A stretch of 64,000 bases of DNA. It comes from Tricholoma matsutake (taxonomy: Eukaryota > Basidiomycota > Agaricomycetes > Agaricales > Tricholomataceae). Location: contig AP026538.1 in assembly GCA_026075535.2 (NCBI GenBank), forward strand, positions 9,238,001-9,302,000, given 5' to 3'. A model generated the notes under the pieces. The model was not told the DNA's origin. It ran no database searches and worked only from the letters and a program-made list of their open reading frames with translations. The translations under genes and the position numbers were made by a program. Each line of letters starts with the position of its first letter. The first letter of the stretch is position 1. Shown in pieces: positions 45,700-57,208 of this stretch.

Positions 45700-46100
45700 A
45701 TATTCACTGGTGGCTGTGCCGGCGGCGAGGGTGATTGTGTCGGCAATGTGTGTGGCTGTGTTGGCACCATGGGAGTGTGTTGGCAGTGTAGGGTGGCCAT
45801 AACTCACTGTAACACAGACATTGGTATATCTGGTGTTGGTGAGTTGTTTATATGCTGTAGGTGGCTATGCTATTGCCGGCGGCAAGGGTGGTTGTGTCAG
45901 TGATGTGTGTGGCTGTGCCGGCACCATGGAAGTGTGTAGTAATGTAACACAGACATTGGGATGTCTGGTGTTGGTGAGTTGTTTATGTGCCATAGGTGGC
46001 TGTGCTATTGCCAGTGGCTGTGTTGGCAGCGAGGGTGGTTGTGTTGGTGATGTGTGTGGTGTGCCGGCACTGTGGAAGTGTGTAACGGCGGTGTAGGTAA
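45700..46100 (+). repeat. GT-rich tandem repeat, period about 140 bp
   Basis: Nearly three copies. The block from AACACAGACATTGG at about 45810 through GTGGCTGTGCCGGCACC recurs from about 45947, and an earlier partial copy starts near 45705. The plus-strand frame yields Gly/Cys-rich peptide without stops, probably a by-product of composition. Confidence 0.65.
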
Positions 46101-46389
46101 ATTAACTTGTTGTAATGTCGTGAGTCTGTGGGGCCAGACTTACAGCAAGATTATATTTGCTCATGTTTATTCATCAAGGGCCAGATTTATTCAGTACAAA
46201 TATGTTAGAATAGTACAGTATCTGCCCTGCTACAATGTCTCTGTGTTTGTGAGATTGCCAATGGCCCTCCAGCACAAAATTATGTTATCAAAAAAATTTT
46301 TTTTTTAAGAGCTCAAGAGCTGGACTAACTAACCATCCCTATATGGCAATTTGACCATGTGACACCCCCTTGATAATATGTATATAAAA

Positions 46390-46402
46390 ATGTGTAGATA
46401 TA
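46390..46402. repeat. Left target duplication of the SINE
   Basis: ATGTGTAGATATA, repeated exactly at 46767-46779. Confidence 0.9.
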
Positions 46403-46766
46403 GGGGGGCACGATGGTGCAGTGGCAACCATCGTACTCAGCCTAGGCCCTGTGACCAACTGACAATAGGCAGGAGGTCTCGAGTTTGAATCCTGCCCCTG
46501 TTCAGCCACTGGGGGGTTTTAGTGGATATTATCCAATGTGATGAGTCCCACACTACTGTAATCATACAGTGTGCATAAAATGCATTTCCTCCCTGGTAAC
46601 CCTACTCTGAGGTTCAAATTCCTTGGAATCCCTAAGCAGGCAGCGAGAGCAGTAACATTGTCATCCCCATATTAAGCAGGATGGTCTTCCAGAATGGAAT
46701 TCTAGTGTCTCAAAGCCTCCCACAAATTGTGGGAAAAATGCTTCCACCAAAAAAAAAAAAAAAAAG
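46403..46766 (+). mobile_element. tRNA-derived SINE
   Basis: 364 bp between perfect 13-bp duplications. The head starts GGGGGGCACGATGGTGCAGTGGC, in which TGGTGCAGTGG fits Pol III box A, and about 60 bp on AGTTTGAATCC fits box B (two transitions from consensus). A non-coding body follows and the 3' end is an A-rich tail (about 17 A). This is the structure of a SINE mobilised by LINE machinery. Confidence 0.88.
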
Positions 46767-46779
46767 ATGTGTAGATATA
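46767..46779. repeat. Right target duplication of the SINE
   Basis: ATGTGTAGATATA directly after the A tail. Confidence 0.9.
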
Positions 46780-48083
46780 ATGTAGTACAATATATCAATA
46801 CCTCTAATACAAACACCACCCATGTGCTGAAGGCACATTCAAAAAGCTTGTACATCTTATAATTCCTCTACTGTGGCGAAAATTAGCTAAGTTGATAATT
46901 ATGTACTTTTGATGGCAGTGGCCGATGCAAGGCTGTAGACCACCCTTATGTTGCAAGGGGATGCATATATAATGCAATGTACTTGTGTACAATTAGAAAG
47001 TAAGTTCCATATTATTGTAGTACAATGCAAAGTGCAGACGGATGGATGGACGGACCGACATCCAGATTCTCCAAAGCCGCCATGAAGCCGTCATCGTGGC
47101 CCGGCTTGGCTTGGCTCACGGCCTCAGGCCGGGCCAGCACAGCATTATCAGTACGGCAGGCGCTCTTTGTCGGAAGCCAAACCTCCTATGGATGTCCAGG
47201 CGTTCAAGCATCTGCTAATTCTACATAAGATGGCAGAAACCCTAACTCCAGTGACCCTGGTCGAATTCTGGGCGGCCCACTTGGTTATGTAGAGGAGGAA
47301 TTTGGTAGTTTGGCTCATGGTCAGGTCATGCCATCGCAAAACGAATCTGGGCAAAACCTGAGAGAGAAGGGATGCTGATAGAATCATCCGACTTGAATAA
47401 AAAGCCGATCAGGAACTCGAAAACGATTCCGACTCCGATGCGAGAGATTGACGAAATACCCTGCAATGCGAATGTCCTAGGGTTTCACTGCAACAGTGAA
47501 GCGGCTAAACTTGCTAAAATAAAAGACAAACCAGCATGTACGCACTTCTCCTCTAGGGAATTGACCAACTAAATATCGCTAAATTCTGAACCTCTTCTCC
47601 TAGCGATATGGACACCGAAAACGTGACAACCGGGGGAAAACCCAGGAACAACGAATACACGCAAAAAGTGGCCAGTCTCATCGCAAGCAGGCCCGGGAAA
47701 AGCCAGGGAAACCAGAAAAGAAACAAGTCTGCCAACCACACGACTTGGACTCTGAGAATGGGTGGGACTTGGCGGATGCTATAGATGAAGACATTTCCCT
47801 GGATTCTGGGTTTCTCAAACGTATGCGTTCGTAAAACTTAAGATGCCCTCCGTAATTGTCACATGGCGTTGACATATATTTGACATGGCGCCTGTGCCAT
47901 GCCTCATCTAGAAGTGTTCCGGCATTGTTATTCTATTCTAGAGCGCTATGGCGTAATCATCGATCATCGCTCGGGGAACGGTATACTTACCACTTGTGGT
48001 CTATCGGTGATGGGCGACCTGTACATGTCAACAGCTCATTCCAATATTAAGAGCCTTGTCTGATTTCATCCTGTGCTATCAAA
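46780..48083. other. No gene assembled; upstream region of the lectin gene
   Basis: 47608-47835 can be read as a basic, then acidic peptide (frames ending NGWDLADAIDEDISLDSGFL) that may be part of an intron-containing gene, but I could not join exons. The rest is unassigned. Confidence 0.3.
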
Positions 48084-49265
48084 ATGCCTTACTCGCAGCC
48101 TGGGGATCGTCCCAAAGCCACGTTCAAGACATACACTGATGCTTTTCGCAGCCAAATTCACAATACAGGTACCGTACACTACAAATTTGGACTTATTCAT
48201 TCTCTTCTGACCACACGCATGCAAGAGTCAAATGGAAATGGTAAGATGAATGCCATGCTATATCACTCTGATGGCAACTTCCTTCCATCTCCCATTTAAA
48301 TGTGAACGGAAACACAGGCAATACCATCATTAATCTCATTGTCGGTGGCGCGTCGTCTTGCACCTCCGAGTCAGTTTCGAACAATAACCAATCGGTCCAA
48401 AGTATGTTTTCGCATTGCCCAGTAAAGTCTATTTCTGACTTTTTATGGTTCATCTTGATGGCTGAATAGATTCCTCAACGTCGCCGTCTAATCCTTTGCC
48501 TCACTGTGACTCTGAACCTGTGGAAAACCGTGATGCTCCGACACAGCCAGATGAACCGCACCATCAATCGAAGTTTAAAGGTCAAATAATTGGCTATAAC
48601 GGCAACGACCAAGAATTTTTCAACGACTCACTGGCAGCAGAACGTAAGTACTGAATACTTCTTTCTTATGACCCCAAGTCATTTCTCCTTATTCCAGTAA
48701 CCGAAAGCTCGCCCACGATTACGGGAATATCGAAAATCGAAATCCAATATCAATACTATGATGGCTGCGTTCATCATCTTGCTGTGACCTACAGGCTGAG
48801 CAATGGCGGGAGGCTTACCAAAGCGCATGGTTTACTCCGATCCAGTACTCCTACCTCGTATGCTGTCAAAACAATTGACTTGTTGGGTAGGTCAGGTAGT
48901 TGTACAACCTTCACTCCGTTTTATCTCTCACTTATCGTCTAGACTCGGAAGTTATAACCTCAGTATCCGGTCGTTACTCGTGGGACAGGATTCATGAAAT
49001 ACAATTCCAAATTAAAGACACTGCGGGTCAAGCGGTACGAACAGCAGGTCGGTTGTTCATCTCTGCAGCGGTGCATTGTGTTTTTCTCTGACACGATGGA
49101 ACAGGGCCGTATGGTAGCAGGCCAACTTGGTTGTTCCTTGTCTTCAATACTCCGGCTGGCCTACCATTCAGTTGCCAAGGTCGTGTTATGGCGCTAGCTG
49201 GTTACTGCCATGACCATCTCGGTTACCGTCCGTCTCTGCTGCTCAATTCTTTAAATTTATCTTGA
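48084..49265 (+). CDS. Jacalin-like lectin domain protein
   Basis: Model: exons 48084-48168, 48226-48240, 48318-48401, 48470-48643, 48698-48886, 48943-49047, 49105-49265; phases close to 270 aa. The 15-nt second exon could be skipped without losing frame. The N-terminal half is Asn/Ser-rich (NTIINLIVGGAS) and disordered. The C-terminal 140 residues show the beta-prism pattern: ISKIEIQYQYYDGCVHHLAV, EVITSVSGRYSWDRIHEIQF and GGPYGSRPTWLFLVFNTP then CQGRVMALAGYC, matching the KIEI, ITxVSGxY, GPYG and FxGR-xDxIGxY strands of jacalin-related lectins. These bind sugars; mushroom members are often cytosolic defence or storage lectins, so that role is inference. No signal peptide. Confidence 0.72.
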
Positions 49266-49875
49266 TACCATTTTCCAGTCGCAGTTGGGGGGCTCTCTTT
49301 CATTTGCCAGGACTCTGAACCAGTCTGTGTCTATGGCCCCACAACGTGAATTAAAAATAAATTATTCTGTCAATTAGAGCAACAGACTGTTTGGGGAAAC
49401 TTGAAAGAAACGTTATCTGGCATTGTAAATCTGTACCATATTGTAAGCAAATCTTATCAGCATTGCGCGCGGCGCGGACTGCATGATTAAGTCAAACGTC
49501 ACCAGTCACCCGTTCACCTCGAATGCTGTGGGTCAAATAGAGATAGTGGCATGGACGTACTCATCAGCTTGGCATTCGACCGTGATCTGGAGACTGTATT
49601 TGTAGGCGGCTGTCACGCCCGAGTCGGATCCAATATGGTGAGTAACTGTCGCGTGTAAATTTTTCCCCTCTTTCGAGTTGAAACTCCAGGGTTCCAGGAC
49701 ATTTGTGTAAGTCTAGGATGTACGGGGACGTAGTTCCTCATTTGGAACAATACCCTCCTTCACTTCCTCAAGGGTAACCTCATCGTCAACCCCGACTACT
49801 GGTAGTCGTGCTTTTGAAGCATTCATCTCTATTGGTAAAATTAAAGTTGGAGTAGTAAATAATCCGGCTTATGAA
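49266..49875. other. No gene recognised
   Basis: Between the lectin gene and the dynamin-like remnant. Minus-strand 49500-49640 reads IGSDSGVTAAYKYSLQITV, which may be part of a lost exon, but no family is recognised. Confidence 0.3.
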
Positions 49876-50375
49876 TCATTCTATGTACCCATACCATTTT
49901 CCTCGTGGCGCACGAGAGGCTTGTGATCGATTGCGAGCGGTATGTTGTCCGCGAATTGTTTGTAAGCAACTGGATAACGTGAATAAGCTTGGTGGCCAGA
50001 TGAAAGACGCACCATGGAAATAGGCACGCACATCTGCCATAGTCTCCAACGCAGGTTCCATGGCATCCGGTAGAATGCCCTTCGTTAGGTCTTCAGGTTT
50101 CACACCGTATATCCCGATCGGCAACGCAGTGCGTAAAGCATTCGAAGCAGGAGGACCATACGCCTTAATTACAGACGTCAAAGTCGCTTTGTAGTCTTCT
50201 CGCGTGCTCCCTTGCAGTAAGCAAGGAACTTGTCAAGTCTGCAAGATAGTGCGTGAAGTTGAGTGTAAATAAGTAGTTGATCTTCGAGGGCGAGCAACCA
50301 TTCGATGCGTTTTTCTGTTCTTTCCCTGATCCCGAATAAGAATTTCTGCAGTCGTCCATAAATCACAGCCACACA
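49876..50375 (-). pseudogene. Dynamin-like GTPase, C-terminal (stalk/GED) remnant
   Basis: Minus-strand pieces in order: ERTEKRIEWLLALEDQ, FTLNFTHYLAD, LDKFLAYCKGAREK, IYGVKPEDL, DAMEPALETMADVRAYFH, then across a 45-50 bp intron VAYKQFADNIPLAIDHK. This is the order in fungal dynamin-related proteins, where the stalk ends in the helix MxxVRAYFxVAYKRxxDNxP of the GTPase effector domain. Two frame changes around FTLN/LDKF, no GTPase domain and an abrupt end show a truncated, broken copy. Intact relatives act in membrane fission. Confidence 0.7.
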
Positions 50376-50766
50376 GCGAGAGAATGTGTTACTAACTTTA
50401 CACGTTGCTAGTCTACACTAAAACGTCATTCCCCCGGCCCCGAGTAAGGAAGTAATTGGTATTGATGGCGCTGGCGGATTAACGACACCTCATAACGTGT
50501 TTACCGGCTTGGTGCTGTGGAGGACTCCTAGGCGCCTAGGCCTCGCTGCACGTCGTTCACTTTACTGAACCGACTAGATCGTCTCTGCATTCTATTTCAT
50601 GCTAAAAAGGACGCCAACATGCCAAACTCGGGAAAAGAAAAACAATTCCTAGAATCGCGACTGCTACGTCCCCATTCAGGACAGATGCCTGAAGATTTTC
50701 AATCGCTCATCATCTCCACGACCGATTTCAGATGCTGGGTCCATGACATAATCGTTCGCAGCTCAG
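50376..50766. other. Intergenic
   Basis: No coding region is supported. An ATG at 50619 opens a 76-codon frame without similarity; it may be the first exon of the NLR-like gene. Confidence 0.3.
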
Positions 50767-51480
50767 ATGGATTTTCACAGTGTTCCACAGGGTCGCCCGT
50801 ACTTTGCAGAAGACAAGCGGTACATCTGCCATCCAAGAACATTCCGTAACAACATCAGTTCCAAGTCAGCTTCCGATAATCAAAACCTACAGTATAACGA
50901 CTATACGGCGATCGGCGGGCTTCCGACCACACCGCCAGGCCCGTCGGCACCAGGGCAACGAATGAAAGAGGGGGGAGGTGTCGCCTATGAAGGGCTGAAG
51001 GCAGTTGCTCAAGCTCTCTACAACTGCTCAGACATGTTTCTACCGTTAAAGGCGGCTGTGGGAGTGTTTTTGGAGGTGACTAAAGTCGTCGATGTACGTT
51101 GGTCAACGCGTTCGTTGTGCGCTCTTTATGCATCTTGCATTTCTACCCACTAGAGGGTGTCCAGAAGCAAGAAGGAACTGGCAGATCTCCAATCCAAGCT
51201 GGAGGCCATCCTGTCAATTGTCCAGAAGTATCAAAGATATGGTGGCTTGCGTGCTTTGGATCAACGGATTGGATTATTTTGCCAGTGCGTTGGGTCATTC
51301 GTCCGATCTACATCTTTCTGAGGCTCGGCAATTCTTTACAGGGATATAACCGCACAATCAGAGGCAGTCAGAAAATTGCAAGGCCATCATGTGTCGACTC
51401 GCGCTGCTGAAGGTGCAAAAGATGTCGACACGATACTGAAGGCACTTTGTAATGTCAATAATCTGTGCGATGTCCTTCAG
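50767..51480 (+). pseudogene. N-terminal region of an NLR/STAND-like protein
   Basis: Exons about 50767-51093, 51155-51281 and 51348-51480 join in phase (introns end CACTAG and TTTACAG). The translation has a Pro-rich leader, AYEGLKAVAQALYNCSDMFLPLKAAVGVF, then a coiled SKKELADLQSKLEAILSIVQ, DQRIGLF and AAEGAKDVDTILKALCNVNN. Shown in shorter pieces: EGLKAVAQALYNCSDMF and PLKAAVGVFLEV match the helical N-terminal region that precedes NACHT or NB-ARC domains in many mushroom proteins. No P-loop or repeat domain follows; past the next intron the frame soon stops. It could be a short adaptor-like protein or a truncated receptor. Confidence 0.5.
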
Positions 51481-51579
51481 GTCAGTTTTTCAACGAACTG
51501 AAACAAAAAAATGTGTCTTGACATCCTCTCAAAAATCGACACTCAGTTGCATATCGAGGTAGCAGTAGAAGATATCGGT

Positions 51580-51840
51580 GGAAATGTAAAGGATATCGAT
51601 GGAATGTAAAGGACATCGATGGAATGTAAAGGACATCGATGGAATGTAAAGGACATCGATGGAATGTAAAGGACATCGATGGAATGTAAAGGACATCGAT
51701 GGAATGTAAAGGACATCGATGGAATGTAAAGGACATCGATGGAATGTAAAGGACATCGATGGAATGTAAAGGACATCGATGGAATGTAAAGGACATCGAT
51801 GGAATGTAAAGGACATCAATGGAATGTAAAGGACATCTTA
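51580..51840. repeat. 20-bp minisatellite inside an intron
   Basis: Twelve units of GGAATGTAAAGGACATCGAT at exact 20-bp spacing from 51601 to 51840 (the last two units differ by one and three bases), preceded by one 21-bp variant unit. It fills most of the predicted intron 51481-51843 (GTCAGT to TTACAG) of the NLR-like gene. Each unit holds the palindrome ATCGAT. Confidence 0.97.
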
Positions 51841-51843
51841 CAG

Positions 51844-53100
51844 GTACTGTTGCTGCTCCTAGGAAGTTTTTTGACACTAATACTACATGTCGACAGCGTC
51901 TAACCTCAGGTATGATATGCAGTCAGGTTAGTGTTGAACGTCACAACACTCACAAATTGACAGGTACCATCGATAGACTTCGTCATGAAATGACATCATA
52001 CAAAACTCGCCATTCGATCCCAGCGGCTGCATGCTGGGGACTCGCATCCACAAGAGGAATCAGATCTGGCGATTGCAGATGTCGTTCTCACGCTACAGGG
52101 GGTCACCCAAATTGGGAAACGGCAAGGCAGGACGGCATCAGGCTGAGATCACTGATCAGTCCGACTTTGAGTCCGACTGTCACCACCTCGCGTCAACAAC
52201 CTCGCGTCGTTATCTGCGACGCGTCTTAGTCTTTGTTCTTATCTCTTTCTCATCATGGCAGATTGATTCTGTACATAGTGTATCGCAGCAACCTTCTTCT
52301 TCCTCTGTCTATATTTCTACTACTTTCAACAATAATAATCTCCCCCTCGAAAAAAGCAACTTCTCTGATGGCACTCGTCAAGTCCTCTGCATGTGATGTG
52401 GCAAATACATCGCCCACAAGCGTGATCGGCACTCACTGAACTCCCTTGATCAACATCAGAAGAGTAAGAAGTGTAGATTGGAATTTGCTGGTGTGTAATA
52501 GCTCTTCTGCCAATCTATCATTGCGAGTGAAGTATATGACAACTGTTGCATGAACACGCTTCTAACAGTATGTGATACCCATGGCAATTCTCTCCGGAGA
52601 ACCTGCAAAAGGATTCTGACCTACAATATAGTACACCATTCCCATTATTACACCAAACAGTTCCCATTCTGCTCATTCCCCCTCACATAAATGATGTCTT
52701 CCATTGACATGCCTAATTCAGGGATGCTCATGCTACTATAGCAACATTATAATTCCTGCGACTTTAGTAGTGGGTTTTATTCCACTGAAGGACCAAACAA
52801 GATCAAGCTGGGTTTCGCTTACACGTGATTGACCTTTTATACTTTCTTACAATCATTAAAAAGACCCTACAGAGCATCAAATATATCTCGGTGCATACTA
52901 TGACCCTCATTTGCTACCTGACTACAGCGGTGACTTGTTTCATCATAACACAGCAAAGCTTGTTCAACACAATGTCGGAGACATCAATAATCAGTTGATC
53001 CTCCCTGGAAGTACTACAAAGAACTACATCCAGGTACAATGGTGCTGTGCAATGTCACGATGCGTGTTTACTGGATAACCAGTGCAAGGCAACCTAAAGT
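51844..53100. other. No intact gene; possible zinc-finger remnant
   Basis: Around 52378-52475 the plus strand reads LC-M-stop-CGKYIAHKRDRHSLNSL and further QHQKSKKC, a CxxC...H..C arrangement like N-terminal fingers of fungal transposon-borne proteins, broken by TGA. The rest is AT-rich without signals. Confidence 0.3.
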
Positions 53101-54945
53101 TTGCAAGGTAAGCCACTCATCACTTCTTCTATCATCACCACCCTCATTAACCTAAACAATAGGTGTTCAAGCTCAATGCTGAGAGCATCAAAATACTTGC
53201 AAAATCCAATCTTCCTGTCAAACCTCACTCTCAACCAGTTTTGCTTAACAAAACTTCCTCATCTTCTTCCCAACCTCATTCTGTTCAATATCAACATCCT
53301 GCACTGGATGATGCCTTCACATCTTTCAACATTACTGATAAGGGCCTTTCCCCTGATGTAGACCTCATGGACATTGAATGGGCACCCAGTGATTCAGAAC
53401 AACTGACACCTTCATCCAATGAACCAAACAAGCATGCCACTGATGGAGGAAAGAGAAAAGGCAAACAGAAAGCCTAATTTGATAGTACGCATGCTGCTTT
53501 TGTTCCTCATTTCCTACCTATCTCCCTTGTTGATGTTCCACTATTATCTTTTCTTGATCTTATCATATGAACTTGTATCACTACTACTTCATATTAATGT
53601 TAACCGTTAACATAACCATCCCCTCCTGAGACTACTTTATCAATAGATAATGCAAAAATAAAATATCGCTACAAAAATAAGTTAATAAAGAGTAGAAATT
53701 CTCCTAACACAAACTACTCACTTGTGCAACTGGCACCTCACTCATATCTTGCTGTGAAGCCAACATTACATGACAATGAACCAAATCACCTCTTCTCAGG
53801 ACATCTAACAAGCTAAATTTCATTCAATAACACACTCATGTCAGCAAAGAAAACACTATGCACCATTAAGCGACGCATACCTCACTGGTTGCAAATACTC
53901 ATCCACGATCTTCCCTATCTGTCTCCACTTCAAAAACAGTCCCACCCACAACAATGCTTACACACCATATCATCCAAAAAAAGATGCACCAACAAACTAT
54001 CCTCTCCATCAGATCGATAAATCCATCATTCTACATGTGGCCACCCCTAAAAAGTTAATGTTACTACCTCAGAAAACCATCATTCAAGACCAAGAACACA
54101 CTATATGAAGACCTCGATCAACACTGAAATCTGCAGACCCCACTTTCTCCAACACCAAAATTTGTTGCCTCCAGAATAGATATGTCGCTGCACCACAAAA
54201 TGAGGGCCTATCCAACACAAGCATTGGTCCATTATCATCAAAGCATATCTGCCTCACTTCACCAATGACACTAAAAATCCTAGGAGTCCAAATATTATAG
54301 CTGACAAAAACTGATGTACCATCAGCAGACACAGGACCCCTTGTGAAATTAGTGCCATAAACAGCCTCCACCAGCAGTTCGAATATCAATCCCACAGTTT
54401 CAATAACAGACTGATAAGTGTCATCAATACTGTGAGCCATAAGAAGTAAAACTGTGAATGCCAAACATCACCGTGTCCAGTGTGAAACCCATTCTTGACT
54501 CAGACGACGTCCTCACCAACTACGTCACTCCCTTCCCATGCCATCCCTTGCACTAAACATAGTGGGCTCTGCCGCTGCTCGCCAGTGCACTACCCAGTTA
54601 TCTATTAGGAGTACTATTGGACGCTATGGAATGACTGAAAGGTTATAACTTTCATCGTCTTGAGTGCTGACAAAGCCAAGTTGCCATTTCAGCTGCATTG
54701 ATCTGCCATGCCTTGGTAAGCTCCATGTGCCACGTGTGCTGCAAGATCCAATGTCCATGATCGACTGATCCAAAACCTCTTGCGCATCCAAATCCTTGCA
54801 GATTTTGGATGGCTAGGTATATGTTCAAAGTCAGCAGAACTGACACGCAGATTTTGAACAAAAAAGGAAAGCTTTCCCATGCATCAACAGAGAGGCTAAA
54901 TGCTCTGTGACATATTTTGGCCACATATCCCATGACCATGGGGCC
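53101..54945. other. Unrecognised frames in repeat-like DNA
   Basis: Plus-strand 53163-53477 gives a 104-codon frame ending DGGKRKGKQKA, with a possible splice acceptor before it. Minus-strand 54084-54464 gives a 126-codon frame (YNIWTPRIFSVIGEVRQICF, DDNGPMLVLDRPSF) that looks like part of a real protein, but I do not recognise the family. Confidence 0.3.
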
Positions 54946-55188
54946 TGTAAGGGGACTAGGGGGGTGCCCTGTGTGTTTCTCCTATTTTTTATGTTCATTC
55001 TATATTTTTCCTCACTTCATTTCCTTCTATTCTTCATTTTCTATGATTTTTCTGGATTTTATTACTAATTTTCCCTCTCTATCATGTTTGTGCATGTTGA
55101 CAGTTTTATATTTAGAGGTGGAGCACCCCTTCCGACATCTGCCCCTTGGTATGATGTCATAGCAGCCTTGATCTGCCCATCTCCACCT
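54946..55188 (+). repeat. Truncated LTR of the element B family
   Basis: Starts TGTAAGGGGACTAG and follows the reverse complement of the B LTR for about 243 bp (including the ATTTAGAGGTGGAG and CCTTGGTATGATGTCAT segments), then stops where gypsy C begins. It is the first 57 percent of a 423-bp LTR and more diverged than the pair in element B. Confidence 0.85.
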
Positions 55189-55199
55189 GATGTAGGCTT

Positions 55200-56386
55200 C
55201 TCCATAGTTTCAATCGATGACGATGAGCAGACCTAAATATCAAAGTCACATCTTGCGATTGAGGGATTTCTCAATTTGTGTGTTACAAAGTAGGACCAGG
55301 TCACCTTTTTCGAAGTTGTAGTCATGCATTGTTTGTTTGTGAATGACTTCAAAATGTTTCATGGCTTTGAGTTGAGCAGTATAGACTTTCGAATAGAGAA
55401 TTTCGAGATCAGATGATCACTTCTGCAGTGCTATCACTCTTCAAGCGATGAGATCAGTCATCGATAAGATAGAATTGGGAGGGGGTTGCAAGTATGTTGC
55501 TTTGGAGATGTCGAGTGGGATTAGGGGATGTGATCCTGTAATTGCGAAGTAAGGAGAGCAACCCATGCATCTATGAATCGTAACTCATTCTGCCCAAAAC
55601 ACCGAGTGTGCTCCAGCTGACCATTTGCTCTGATCTCCATCGACTGCTTTGAATAACGATTGTCGAATATCAAAATGAGCTTGTTCAATGATTCCATTTG
55701 CACAAGAGTTGTAGCCACTAATTCGAATGTGGTTAATATGATATCATTTCGAAAGGTACTCCAATGCTGCAATGAATGCTGATCCATTATCGCTCATGAT
55801 TTCATATAGCGAACCCCATCTACAAATGATATCTTTGAAGATCCAGTCCCTGAGGGTCATGGCATTTTCTTGTCAAAGGTTTTGCCACTTGGGATAAGTC
55901 ATTAGTGAACATCAACCTTGTATGATATACTTGAATCTGCTTGAGGGAGGCATTTGCATGGTATCGATGTACACTTTGCTGAATAAAGGTGCAGGTGTGG
56001 CGACAGTAGGTGGGATAAGGAGATTTCAAGTTTGCTGTACCTGGCACAGGTGGCGAGTGCGAATATACCATGCAATGTCTGCTTTCATGTTAGGCCACCA
56101 AAATCGTAGGGAAATAATGGCTTTTGTCGTGAAGACCATTTTGTGTCCAATATTGTTGTGAGCTGCACAAATGACTTTGAGATGACATTCAGGAATTGCA
56201 ACGATTTTGTGAGCTCCATGCGAGTCTTTCCTCCAAAGTTTGCCACAATCTAAGAAGAATTTGGTGCAATATTGAATGAAGGTAGCGTATCTGGAATCTG
56301 ATAAATCTGGAGGTCATACCAAATCCTCTAACCATTTTTGAATGCGAATTAATCTTTTGTCTTCCTTTTTTGCATTGTTTGTTCAT
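55200..56386 (-). pseudogene. Integrase region of element C
   Basis: Decayed in all frames. Pieces include WYIRTRHLCQVQQT (zinc-binding part), VATPAPLFSKVYIDTM (start of the catalytic core) and, near the end, HDYNFEKGDLVLLCNTQIEK and NYGEAYI of the C-terminal domain. Coding is broken by several stops. Confidence 0.8.
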
Positions 56387-57001
56387 GGGACATCATCGTA
56401 GGTTGGATCCTTGCCCTTACTGAGATCTGAAGAGAGGGAGAGTGTCAACACTCAATAGGAAGTGAAAGGTTGTAATGGGATTGATTTGGTGTATGAAACC
56501 ATGAAGATGGTCAAGCCAGTCTCCGAAATCATTTTCGTTATCGAACTGGTCATCTTTATCTTGTGGAGGATGTCTCGAAAGTCTGTCTGGACCATGATGT
56601 GTACCTGTGACATGAACTAATGTGAAGTGAAAAGTAAGGATTGAGATGATCCATCGATTGATGCTAGCGCTAGGTCAATATCAGGGTTGGAGAGCATGCC
56701 TTTGATATACCTTGCATTGACTTCAACAATGAGGTTTCAGATCCCTATTAGGTACAATCGAAGTGCTCTGAGAGTGCGATATAGACCATAGAGTTCGAGT
56801 TTTGCTTGCGAAAACCGGGATTCACAGTCGTTAAGTGTGATCAAGCCGAATCAACTGTAATATCGTTTTTGAAGGTTGTCGGGATCGCATTGCATGAGAA
56901 AGAAGCCAATAGCAATGTACGAAGTATCGACTGATAGGATAACTGGGCATCGGATGAGTAGTCAATAGCGTGAATTGCTGGGGAATTGATCAATGCTTGC
57001 T

Positions 57002-57208
57002 TTAGGTCTTCCTGTGCTGCAATTTGTTTTGGTCCGAATCAAAAGGGACATCTTTTTGTGTAAGGTGTATTAGAGCTGTAGCACATTGAGCAAAGTTTTG
57101 AATAAAGATATGACAAACTCCAATAGTTCCTAGAAATGCCTTGACTTTGGTAAGACTTTGACAAGGCCCCCATTTGCTAACCGCTGCAATGCAAGTGGGA
57201 TCGGCCAT
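57002..57208 (-). pseudogene. RT connection/RNase H start of element C
   Basis: KVKAFLGTIGVCHIFIQNFA and ALIHLTQKDVPFDSD match the FLGT-(x)-Y-R-x-F-I-x-NFA connection of gypsy RT. The RNase H that should follow is broken. Confidence 0.8.

Noticed and set aside
51601..51840. CRISPR-like regular repeat
   Set aside because: Units are directly adjacent without spacers, and the genome is eukaryotic with spliceosomal introns.
51482..51877. Overlapping 77-131 codon minus-strand frames with a 20-residue repeat
   Set aside because: They are translations of the 20-bp minisatellite; because 20 is not a multiple of three, all frames give the same periodic peptide. No start context or conserved domain.
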